This document shows positions 33,264 through 40,512 of a stretch of DNA of 64,000 nt, piece after piece. A program made the translations under genes and the position numbers. Origin of the DNA: Cryobacterium sp. PH31-L1 (GTDB lineage: Bacteria; Actinomycetota; Actinomycetes; Actinomycetales; Microbacteriaceae); NCBI RefSeq assembly GCF_030063145.1, contig NZ_JASISM010000001.1:434001-498000 (forward strand), read 5' to 3'. The notes below the pieces were generated by a model that saw nothing but the letters and a program-made list of their open reading frames with translations, had not been told where the DNA came from and made no database searches. How positions within the stretch are numbered: the stretch's first letter is position 1; every line of letters starts with the position of its first letter.

Positions 33264-34045
33264 TGCAGATTGACGGATGCTCTGCCCTCATTACCGGAGG
33301 CGCCTCCGGCCTCGGTCTAGCCTGCGTTCGCACGCTGCACGCGGCCGGGGCCTTCGTGGTGCTGCTCGACCTGCCGGGCGCTCCCGGCGAACAAATCGCG
33401 GCCTCCCTGGGCGACCGCGCCCGGTTTGTAGCCGGCGACGTCACGAGCGCGGGCGACGTGCAGAGTGCCGTCGACGCCGCCGTGGCGCAGGGGCCGGTGC
33501 GTATCGTGATCAACTGTGCCGGCATTGCGCCCGGCGCTCGCACGGTCGGCCGGGATGGACCGCTGCCGCTCGAAGACTTTGAGCGGGCCATCCGAATCAA
33601 TCTGGTCGGTACCTTCAACGTCGTGCGGCTGGCCGCCGCCGCGATGCAGCGCACTGAACCCGTGGGGAGCCCGGACCGTCAGGGCGGCGCTGAACGCGGC
33701 GTCATCGTGAACACGGCCTCGGTCGCCGCCTTCGACGGTCAGATCGGGCAGGCGGCTTATGCCGCGTCCAAGGGCGGCGTCGCCGCGATGACCCTTCCGC
33801 TGGCTCGCGAATTCGCGCAGAGCCTGATTCGGGTGATGTCGATTGCACCCGGCATCTTCGACACCCCCATGCTGCAGGGGCTGCCCCAGCCGGTGCGGGA
33901 CTCCCTGGGCGCTCAGGTGCCGCATCCGTCCCGGCTCGGCGACCCGACTGAGTTCGCATTCCTGGTGCGGCATATCATCGAAAATCCCATGCTCAATGGA
34001 GAAACTATCCGACTTGACGGGGCGATTCGGATGCAGCCGAAGTAG
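33263..34045 (+). CDS. SDR-family dehydrogenase (3-hydroxyacyl-CoA dehydrogenase type 2-like)
   Basis: A 260-residue short-chain dehydrogenase: cofactor loop [16 protein letters not shown]-type motif INCAGIAPG, catalytic Ser in [11 protein letters not shown] and the YAASKGG motif (Tyr and Lys). The acidic residue in VVLLDLPG favours NAD. The sequence around [14 protein letters not shown] and [34 protein letters not shown] matches HSD17B10/type-2 3-hydroxyacyl-CoA dehydrogenases. Its pairing with a thiolase supports a beta-oxidation role. Its 3' end overlaps the convergent winged-helix gene by 41 bp. Confidence 0.85.
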   Translation: MQIDGCSALITGGASGLGLACVRTLHAAGAFVVLLDLPGAPGEQIAASLGDRARFVAGDVTSAGDVQSAVDAAVAQGPVRIVINCAGIAPGARTVGRDGPLPLEDFERAIRINLVGTFNVVRLAAAAMQRTEPVGSPDRQGGAERGVIVNTASVAAFDGQIGQAAYAASKGGVAAMTLPLAREFAQSLIRVMSIAPGIFDTPMLQGLPQPVRDSLGAQVPHPSRLGDPTEFAFLVRHIIENPMLNGETIRLDGAIRMQPK

Positions 34046-34349
34046 TCAGCCCGCCAGCGATGGCCTGCAGGGCGGCGACGTGCACGCGCATTGCTGCCCG
34101 GCCACCGTGAGTCGCCCGAAGCCAGGTTCGCGGGCGATTGGCCACGTAGCCCTTACGCACGCCCACATAGCCGACCGCGTTGAGCGTGGCAATAGCTTTA
34201 CTGAGCGCCGAATCGTCGGTCTCGAGCAGGTCGCGCAGCGTGGCGAAGTCGATTTCGGCATCGGGCCCGACCGCGGCCATGAGCGAAAAGCGCAACGGGG
34301 TCAGCAGGGCGTCATCGAGTCCGTGCCGCGGATGATGGCGCTCGGTCAT
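34005..34349 (-). CDS. Winged-helix (MarR-like) transcriptional regulator, second module
   Basis: A 114-residue one-domain regulator. [50 protein letters not shown] aligns with the regulator at 4025-4360 (IRDLLGVSDSVLSKHVKPLGEAGYV). The ATG overlaps the stop of the preceding membrane-protein gene by 4 bp (ATGA). The regulator probably controls its own operon through the palindrome at 35270-35287. The open frame upstream of this ATG is a shadow of the membrane-protein gene. Confidence 0.8.
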   Translation of the reverse strand: MTERHHPRHGLDDALLTPLRFSLMAAVGPDAEIDFATLRDLLETDDSALSKAIATLNAVGYVGVRKGYVANRPRTWLRATHGGRAAMRVHVAALQAIAGGLTTSAASESPRQVG

Positions 34350-35197
34350 GATCGGGCGCCGCGAACGGCGGCGACCACCAGCGGCGCGGCCACGATCAGG
34401 CCACCGACCACGCCGACCAGCGGGGTATTCCAGGGGGTGCGGGCGAGCACGACTGCCAGCGTCACCAGCAGGGTGAACGAGGTGCCGTAGGCGGCCCACT
34501 CGCGGCTGCCCCACACTGCTCCGAGGCTCGGCAGCCCCCAGCGGGATGAGATCAGGGCAAGGAGTATAACCAGCCCGATGACCAGCGCTAGCCCGGTGAG
34601 GGCGGACCAGCTGAAGGTCGCGAGCATGCCGGTGAGGCCCAGATAGAGGCCGAGGCTCGCGGTCATGATGCGGGCCGGACGGCCCGGTTCGATGGGCGCG
34701 ACCGGTCTCGACCGAGGCCCGGCCCGGCGGGCCGCTTTCAGGCCCAGCCCGGCCAGCGGAACGGCCGGCGCCGCAGCGGCGACGAGGTTCAAGCCCCACG
34801 GATAGCTCACGTCCAGGACACTCAGCCCGGCGAGGAGCAGAAACGGAATCAGCCCGATCAGCGCAGAGACGAGGTACGGCCGATGCGCGCGAACTACCCC
34901 AACGCGGTCGCGCACCCCCATGACCAACTGGGTGAGCACGAGAAAGGGAATAAGCAGCATGGTGCCGTAGGCATAGCCGCCCGGTCCTGCTCCCGACACG
35001 GCCTCCTGCGTCTGGTTGCCGAACAGCAGCAGGAACACGCTGAGGTAGATGAACATCGCCGCAGCGATACCGAATTGAGTTCGGGCCAGCACGCGATGAT
35101 CGACAGCCGCGTCGGCACGGGCGCTCGCGGCGGCGCCGGCCTCGAGCAGGTGCGCGGCACCCGCTGCGTCAATACGTTGCCCATCGGTCGGACTCAT
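34346..35197 (-). CDS. Membrane protein, second membrane-protein/regulator module
   Basis: A 283-residue protein with a hydrophilic Ala-rich N-terminal helix (about residues 10-40) and some seven membrane segments, among them AAAMFIYLSVFLLLFG, MLLIPFLVLTQLVMGV, LVSALIGLIPFLLLAGL and LVVGGLIVAAPLVVAAV-like ends. No transporter or enzyme motif is recognised. The start has AAGGAAA upstream. It is coupled to the winged-helix regulator gene by ATGA, as in the module at 4025-4815. Confidence 0.75.
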   Translation of the reverse strand: MSPTDGQRIDAAGAAHLLEAGAAASARADAAVDHRVLARTQFGIAAAMFIYLSVFLLLFGNQTQEAVSGAGPGGYAYGTMLLIPFLVLTQLVMGVRDRVGVVRAHRPYLVSALIGLIPFLLLAGLSVLDVSYPWGLNLVAAAAPAVPLAGLGLKAARRAGPRSRPVAPIEPGRPARIMTASLGLYLGLTGMLATFSWSALTGLALVIGLVILLALISSRWGLPSLGAVWGSREWAAYGTSFTLLVTLAVVLARTPWNTPLVGVVGGLIVAAPLVVAAVRGARS

Positions 35198-35269
35198 GGT
35201 GTTTCCTTACCTCGTGCCGGTGCGGCGAGTGGATGCCCGCCCTGGCTGCCTGCTTGAAGGCTAGCAGGT

Positions 35270-35287
35270 ACTTTCCATATGGAAAGT
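35270..35287. promoter_or_regulatory. Perfect 18-bp palindrome, candidate operator
   Basis: ACTTTCCATATGGAAAGT is fully self-complementary. It lies 73 bp upstream of the membrane-protein/regulator operon and 66 bp upstream of a divergent pair of small membrane-protein genes, so one bound dimer could control both. The half-site ACTTTCC also stands, twice in tandem, upstream of the paralogous operon at 4825-4838. Confidence 0.65.
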
Positions 35288-35352
35288 GAATCGTGACCGG
35301 CGCCACCGAGCGGTTAGTGTCGAAGTAACGACTCGGCAGGGAGCACCATCGC

Positions 35353-35658
35353 ATGGCAGTCATATTCGGCGCGATCCTCATTCTTTTCGGCTTCGCCTGC
35401 GGGATCGCCTACGCGGTCTGGCTGTCCCGCGCCAACGCCGGGGTCGTGATCCCACTGATGCGCACGGCGCCGACCCAGCCACGGGCATCCACTCTGTTGA
35501 ATATCGGTGCGGTCGTTCTCGTGATCTGGGGTGCCAACCTCATGACGGCCGAGGTCGGCCCGTGGGCGTTCGTGCTGCTGTTCATCGCCGTTCTGGTGCC
35601 GTTCAATCTGGTGCGGTTCCGGCACAATGCGCGGGTTGACGCGCTGGCGCAGCGCTGA
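35353..35658 (+). CDS. Small membrane protein (first of a paralogous pair)
   Basis: A 101-residue protein with three membrane segments (FGAILILFGFACGIAYAVWL, LLNIGAVVLVIWGANLM, WAFVLLFIAVLVPFNLV) and a short basic tail. No known domain is recognised. Its TGA overlaps the ATG of the next gene (TGATG), whose product has nearly the same size and topology; the two may form a heterodimer, as small paired membrane proteins often do. Confidence 0.65.
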   Translation: MAVIFGAILILFGFACGIAYAVWLSRANAGVVIPLMRTAPTQPRASTLLNIGAVVLVIWGANLMTAEVGPWAFVLLFIAVLVPFNLVRFRHNARVDALAQR

Positions 35659-35951
35659 TGGATTTGCTGCTCGGCGTCGTGCTCATTGTCGTTGCGTCAG
35701 CCCTCGGCCTGGTGGAAGCCGCGAAATTATCGGGGCAGAACCGGGGTTCGGAAACATTTGTGCGGGCTGCCGGTCGCCAGAAGCCGCCGAGTTTGTTCTG
35801 GAGAATGCTCCAGATCGCGATCCTGGTATCCGGCGTCGGGATCTTGCGCCACGAACTGGGCGAGTGGGCGTATCTGATTTTCGGGGTCGTTATCGTGCTG
35901 CCGCTCGTCTTCGGCCTGTGGCGCAACGCGCGCCGGCCGGCTAACGCCTGA
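35658..35951 (+). CDS. Small membrane protein (second of a paralogous pair)
   Basis: A 97-residue protein with three membrane segments (LLLGVVLIVVASALGLVEA, MLQIAILVSGVGILRHE, WAYLIFGVVIVLPLVFGLW) and a C-terminal LWRNARRPA that echoes RFRHNARVDA of its neighbour. The function is unknown. It is translationally coupled to the preceding gene. Both may be controlled with the divergent regulator module through the palindrome between them. Confidence 0.65.
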   Translation: MDLLLGVVLIVVASALGLVEAAKLSGQNRGSETFVRAAGRQKPPSLFWRMLQIAILVSGVGILRHELGEWAYLIFGVVIVLPLVFGLWRNARRPANA

Positions 35952-35980
35952 TCAGGCTCGCACTGACTCAGACGTCAGGG

Positions 35981-37015
35981 TCAGGACGCTAGCGCCGCCG
36001 CCGGCTGCTGCTGCGTGATGCAGTGGATGCCGCCCCCACGCGCGAACAACGGCCGCGCGTCGACTGACACCACCCGTCTCCCCGGGTAGGCGGCGGCGAG
36101 CAGGTCCCGGGCCTTGGCATCGGCTCTCTCGTCACCGAAACTGCAGGCAATGACGCCGCCGTTGACCACGAGGTGGTTGACGTAGTTGTAATCCACGAAC
36201 CCCTCGTCGTCGCGCAACACGGCGGGTGCCGGCAGACCGATGATCGTGAACGATCGCCCGGCCGCATCGTGTTCTGCCGCCAGCAGCGCCCGGAATTCGC
36301 GGGTCAGCGGGTAGTCGGGATGCGCGGGATCGTTCTGCGCGTGCAGCAGAATCGTGCCCGGCGACGAGATCGTTGCGACCATGTCGATGTGCCCGCGGGT
36401 GCCGAAGCGTTGCTGGTCGCGGGTGAGGCCGCGCGGGAGCCAGACGACGTGCTCGGCACCGATCGTGCGGCGCAGTTCCGCCTCGACCGAGGTGCGTGTT
36501 GCGCCGGGATTGCGCCCGGGATCGAGCTGCACGCTCTCCGTCGCCAGCACTGTGCCCGCGCCGTCGACGTGGATGCCGCCGCCCTCGTTCACAAGGGGCG
36601 ACGACACGGCGACCGCCCCGGCGGCATCCGCTACGAAACGGCCGATTTTCGAATCGTGATCCCAGCTGGCCCAGTCCTGGCCGCCCCAGCCGTTGAAGGT
36701 CCAGTCCACGGCCCCCAGCCGGCCGTCCACGTTGCGCACGAAGCTCGGGCCGATGTCGCGCATCCAGCTGTCGTTCAACTCGGCTTCCACAACTTCGATT
36801 TCGCTGCCGAGGTAGCGCGTGGCGTCGGCGCGGGCGGCCGGGTCGACGACCATGGTCACCGGTTCGAAATCGGCGATCGCATGCGCGACGGCAGCCCAGG
36901 TTCGGCGCGCCTCGTGCGCCGACTCAGCGGTATCGCCGAGGGTGTAGCCGCCGGCCGGAAAAGCCATCCAGACCCTCTCTTGCGGCGCGGTTTCGGCCGG
37001 CATCCGCCAGGTCAT
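35981..37015 (-). CDS. aguA: Agmatine deiminase (agmatine iminohydrolase)
   Basis: Converts agmatine to N-carbamoylputrescine. The 344-residue peptidyl-arginine-deiminase-family protein shows WMAFPAG, the substrate-binding LNDSWMRDIGPSFV, NEGGGIHVDGAGT, the GTRGHIDMVA His and the catalytic Cys in GGGIHCITQQ near the C-terminus. The start is placed at the ATG that overlaps the aguB stop (ATGA); four codons later a second Met is possible. Together with the next gene upstream it forms the two-step route from agmatine to putrescine. Confidence 0.9.
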   Translation of the reverse strand: MTWRMPAETAPQERVWMAFPAGGYTLGDTAESAHEARRTWAAVAHAIADFEPVTMVVDPAARADATRYLGSEIEVVEAELNDSWMRDIGPSFVRNVDGRLGAVDWTFNGWGGQDWASWDHDSKIGRFVADAAGAVAVSSPLVNEGGGIHVDGAGTVLATESVQLDPGRNPGATRTSVEAELRRTIGAEHVVWLPRGLTRDQQRFGTRGHIDMVATISSPGTILLHAQNDPAHPDYPLTREFRALLAAEHDAAGRSFTIIGLPAPAVLRDDEGFVDYNYVNHLVVNGGVIACSFGDERADAKARDLLAAAYPGRRVVSVDARPLFARGGGIHCITQQQPAAALAS

Positions 37016-37983
37016 GCGCGCTCCGACCCAAACGGATGCGCCGGGTCGGCCGCCGCCGTCAGGCCGGCGTAGCTGTCGGGGCGGCGCGTGGCCAGGAACG
37101 GGAACAGGGTGAGCCACTCCTCGCGCTGGGCCAGGTCAAGGTCGGCCACGAGTGCGACGGATTCGCCGCGCGGCGCCTGCACCAGCACGCGTCCGAACGG
37201 GTCGGAGATGAACGACGAACCGTAGAAGGTGAGGTCGCCCTCGTCGCCGTGCCGATTCGGCACGACGATGAACAGTCCGCTGGTGATGCCGTTGGCCACG
37301 ATGACCTGCTGCCAGATCGGCTGGGTGTCAAAGTTTGGAAAGAGCGGCTCTGAGCCGATCGCGGTCGGGTAGGCGAGAATCTCCGCGCCGCCGAGCCCAT
37401 ACAGCCGGGAGACCTCGGGAAACCACTCGTCCCAGCAGGTCGGCAGGCCGAGGCGGGCACCCGCCACTGTGTAGACCGGGTAGGCGTCCGCGGCGGGCCC
37501 GGGCCGAAAGTAGGTGTCCTCGTAGTAGCCCGCGGTGACCGGAATGTGCGTTTTGCGGGTGCGGCCGAGCAGTTCGCCGGCCGGCGACGCCATAATGGCC
37601 GTGTTGTAGCCGCGCGGATCGGTCGGCTCGTCGGTGTCAGCCGGTCGTTCGAACAGGGACGCGTGCACGATGACATTGTGCAGCCGGGCCTGGGCAGTCG
37701 CGAATTCGAAGGTGGGGCCGGTCAGGAGTGGTTCGGCATCCGCTTTGGGTGTGCCGGTGGCCCGCACGTTTCCGGGGTACTTACTGAGGGTCAGTTCGGC
37801 CAGGAACACGATTCGGGCGCCGGCCTCAGCCGCCAACCGGATGCCCTCCGCCAGCTCCGCCCGAAGCGTCGCCGCGTCCGCGTGCCACCGATGCTGCACG
37901 AGGCCGACGCGCAGGGGGAGGCGGTCGGGCTCGCTGACCCGGGTGGGCGACGCGGGGCTGGACGGGGCCTCGATCAGGCGCAT
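37012..37983 (-). CDS. aguB: N-carbamoylputrescine amidase
   Basis: Hydrolyses N-carbamoylputrescine to putrescine, CO2 and ammonia. The 323-residue nitrilase-superfamily protein has the Glu-Lys-Cys triad: Glu in VFLAELTLSKYPG, Lys in RTRKTHIPV and Cys in GLPTCWDEWFPE. The TRKTHIPVTAGYYEDTYFRPG and CWDEWFPEVSR stretches are typical of plant/bacterial AguB/CPA. AGGAG stands 6 bp before the ATG. First gene of the aguB-aguA operon, divergent from a TetR regulator. Confidence 0.88.
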   Translation of the reverse strand: MRLIEAPSSPASPTRVSEPDRLPLRVGLVQHRWHADAATLRAELAEGIRLAAEAGARIVFLAELTLSKYPGNVRATGTPKADAEPLLTGPTFEFATAQARLHNVIVHASLFERPADTDEPTDPRGYNTAIMASPAGELLGRTRKTHIPVTAGYYEDTYFRPGPAADAYPVYTVAGARLGLPTCWDEWFPEVSRLYGLGGAEILAYPTAIGSEPLFPNFDTQPIWQQVIVANGITSGLFIVVPNRHGDEGDLTFYGSSFISDPFGRVLVQAPRGESVALVADLDLAQREEWLTLFPFLATRRPDSYAGLTAAADPAHPFGSERA

Positions 37984-38005
37984 GCTGTTCTCCTGGCGAT
38001 TCTTA

Positions 38006-38035
38006 TTGATCAAGTGATCAACAATCTCTGATCAA
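38006..38035. promoter_or_regulatory. Candidate TetR operator between aguB and the TetR gene
   Basis: TTGATCA-AG-TGATCAA is a palindrome with perfect 7-bp arms, followed 7 bp later by a third TGATCAA. It sits in the 72-bp gap between the divergent starts, 21 bp from the TetR gene, and would control both directions. TGATCA-type sites are known for several TetR/BetI-like regulators. Confidence 0.6.
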
Positions 38036-38055
38036 ACTATATACACTGGGGTCCC

Positions 38056-38691
38056 ATGTCAACACTTTCCGCCCGCAATCGGCGCAAGGCCCCCGCCGAG
38101 CGTGTCACGGAGATTGCGTTGGCCGCCCGCCAGATCGCCCTGACCGACGGGCTCGCTGCCATCACGGTGCGGGCCGTCGCCTCCCGGGTCGGCGTGACCC
38201 CCGCCCTCGTGGCGCACTACCAACCGAGCATGAATGTGCTGGTTGCGGCCACCTTCGGCGCGATCGTTGCGGCGGAGATCGACGAAGTGGCCGCCGAACT
38301 CGGCCCGTGCCAGACGTCAGTGGACGCCCTCGGCGTGCTGATCGACACCCTGCTCGGCCCGGAACGCAGCGCGGTCACGGAGATCTGGCTCGATGCCTGG
38401 AGCCTCGGGCGCCGCAATCCTGCACTCGCCGCGGAGGTGGGTCGCCAGATGGACGCCTGGCAGGGCTTTCTGGTCGCCCAGTTGCGAGTTGGTGTGGCCC
38501 GCGGCGAATTCGTGACTGACGATGCACCCGCCCTGGCCTGGCAGCTGCTCGGCATCATCGACGGCCTCAATGCACATGCCACCGTGCGATACGGCGACGC
38601 ACGCACCCAGCGCCCACTCATGCGTACCATCGCCGAGCATGAACTCGCTCTGCCGGCCGGCGCGCTGAGTGGCGCCGCCGCCGCTCCCTAA
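38056..38691 (+). CDS. TetR-family regulator of the agmatine operon
   Basis: A 211-residue TetR-type protein. The N-terminal helix-turn-helix is RVTEIALAARQIALTDGLAAITVRAVASRVGVTPALVAHYQPS; the C-terminal domain (AVTEIWLDAWSLGRRNPALAAEVGRQMDAWQGFLVAQLRVGVARGEF) belongs to the BetI-like TetR_C_6 type. It is divergent from aguB and shares a short promoter region with a clear TGATCA operator, so it most likely represses aguBA and itself until agmatine or a related polyamine binds. The effector is inference. Confidence 0.85.
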   Translation: MSTLSARNRRKAPAERVTEIALAARQIALTDGLAAITVRAVASRVGVTPALVAHYQPSMNVLVAATFGAIVAAEIDEVAAELGPCQTSVDALGVLIDTLLGPERSAVTEIWLDAWSLGRRNPALAAEVGRQMDAWQGFLVAQLRVGVARGEFVTDDAPALAWQLLGIIDGLNAHATVRYGDARTQRPLMRTIAEHELALPAGALSGAAAAP

Positions 38692-38727
38692 CCTGCGGTC
38701 GCGCGCTGGACGCCGGCGGCGCTCGCT

Positions 38728-38779
38728 CGCCGCGCCAGCTCCCGGTCGCCGCGCCAGCTCCCGGTCGCCGCGCCAGCTC
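38728..38779. repeat. 19-bp tandem repeat, about 2.7 copies
   Basis: The unit CGCCGCGCCAGCTCCCGGT is present twice exactly and then partly. It lies between the convergent TetR and RamB-like genes and has no coding capacity in a supported frame. Confidence 0.75.
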
Positions 38780-38889
38780 TAGGTGCCGCAGCGACCCGCA
38801 ACGTGCGCGGTGACCACGAGTCGGGCGTGCTCGGGGCCGCGGCTGCAGCGAACGCCAGCGTCGGTGCTGGCCGAACGCCGGGCCCCCGA

Positions 38890-40332
38890 CTACTCCGCGG
38901 CGTGCGCCTCCAGGAACGCGTACACCTCGGAGTCGTCGACCCCGGGAAACGTCCCGGACGGCAGCGGCGACAGCACGTGCGCGTGCAGCCGGGCGCTCGG
39001 CCAGGCCCGGCCGGCCCAGCGCGCGGCGGCATCCGCGTCGGGGCGGCGGCAGCACGACTCGTCTGGACAGCGGGACACCGTGCGCTGGGTCGTCTCCCGC
39101 CCGCGAAACCACTTCGCCTGCGCGAACGGAACGCCGACGCTGATCGAGAATTCGCCGGCATCCGTTGACCCGGTCTGCGTGGCCGACCAGAACGTGCCGG
39201 CCGGGGTGTCGGTGTACTGGTAGAACTCGGTGGTGCGGTTGGTGTGGGTGAAGGCGCTGCGGGCACTCCACTGCTTGCAGACGTACTGGCCCTCGATCGA
39301 CCCGGTGACGTCCACTGGAAACGGCAGGTCGTCGTTCTCGTACCCCTTCTGCAGGGCGCCGTCGCCGTTGACGCGCAGAAAGTGCAGCGTCATGTCGAGG
39401 TGGCTGGTGGCAAGGTTGGTCAGCCGCAACGCCGCCGCCTCATGGGTGACGCCGAAGGTGTCGCGAAAGTCCTCGACCGACAGCTCGCGTTCCTGCTTGG
39501 CGTTGGCGAGAAAAGCGACGGATGCCTCGCGCGGCATCAAACAGGCCGCCGCGAAATAGTTGATCTCGAGCCTCTGCCACAGGAACTCGGCGTAGCTGCC
39601 GGGCCGTTCGTGCCCGAGCAACCGGTGACCCATGGCCTGCAATGCCATCGACCGCAGGCCGTGCCCGCCGGGAATCGAGGCCGGCGGTAGGTAGATACGC
39701 CCGTTGGCGAGGTCGGTGACCGACCGGGTGGAGTTGGGCAGGTCATTCACGTAGATCAAACTGAAACCGAGCTGATCAGCCATCACGCTCACCTCGCGGT
39801 GGGTGAGGGCGCCGGAGATATGGCCGCTCGCGCGCACCCGTTCCTCGACGAGCTCTTCGATAGCTGGCAGGTAGTTGCCCTGTTCGCGCATACGCTCCCG
39901 CAATTCGGTATTGGCGCGGCGGGCCTCCTCCGGGGTGGCAATGGCCTCGCTGGCCCGACGGGACAGCTCGCGGTGCAGGCCGAGCAGTGATTCGATCGCG
40001 GGCAGCGGCATCCCCTTGGTCACCTTCACGACCGGCAGGCCGAGGGCACCGTAGAGCGGATTCTTCTGCGCCCGGTCGAGTTCGATTTCGAGCGCCGCCC
40101 GATTGTTCGGCGCTTCCCGGCGCAGCAGTTCAGCCAGGTCGACTGACAGTGCGGTCGCCAGTTCTTGCAGCGTCGAGAGTTTCGGCTCCCGGCGGCCGTT
40201 CTCGATCAGCGACAGCTGGCTGCCCGCGAGACTGACTCGCTCACCGAGCTGGTCGAGCGTGAGGCCGCGTTCGCTTCGAAAATGGCGGATGCGATGGCCG
40301 AGGGTGATCAGATCGGAGGCTTGAGGCGACAT
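38890..40332 (-). CDS. ramB: RamB-like regulator (XRE + ImmA/IrrE-type + DUF2083)
   Basis: A 480-residue regulator. The N-terminal XRE domain is ITLGHRIRHFRSERGLTLDQLGERVSLAGSQLSLIENGRREPKLSTLQELATAL. The middle part (LGHERPGSYAEFLWQRLEINYFAAACLMPREASV) is the degenerate ImmA/IrrE-type peptidase domain and the C-terminal part (CKQWSARSAFTHTNRTTEFYQYTDTPAGTFWSATQT, then the Cys-rich SRCPDESCCRRPDADAAARW) is the short-chain fatty-acyl-regulator domain. Corynebacterial RamB represses acetate and glyoxylate-cycle genes. Here the gene is divergent from pckG, which fits control of gluconeogenesis. The AT-rich intergenic stretch after the start is the likely control region. Confidence 0.85.
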   Translation of the reverse strand: MSPQASDLITLGHRIRHFRSERGLTLDQLGERVSLAGSQLSLIENGRREPKLSTLQELATALSVDLAELLRREAPNNRAALEIELDRAQKNPLYGALGLPVVKVTKGMPLPAIESLLGLHRELSRRASEAIATPEEARRANTELRERMREQGNYLPAIEELVEERVRASGHISGALTHREVSVMADQLGFSLIYVNDLPNSTRSVTDLANGRIYLPPASIPGGHGLRSMALQAMGHRLLGHERPGSYAEFLWQRLEINYFAAACLMPREASVAFLANAKQERELSVEDFRDTFGVTHEAAALRLTNLATSHLDMTLHFLRVNGDGALQKGYENDDLPFPVDVTGSIEGQYVCKQWSARSAFTHTNRTTEFYQYTDTPAGTFWSATQTGSTDAGEFSISVGVPFAQAKWFRGRETTQRTVSRCPDESCCRRPDADAAARWAGRAWPSARLHAHVLSPLPSGTFPGVDDSEVYAFLEAHAAE

Positions 40333-40512
40333 TACTTAATAATATCTAAAAAACGCCAGTTCTTAACTAGCAATATCGCCGGTTCTCGTCTCTAGGGAGG
40401 GCCATCCTTGGTTTGTGGCCGAAATTATGGCCGTACGCAACGTCAAGTCAGCAACGCAGCCCCGACGTTCCATAAATTTGCACCTACCCGAGCAGTACGG
40501 AAAGGCCAGAAT

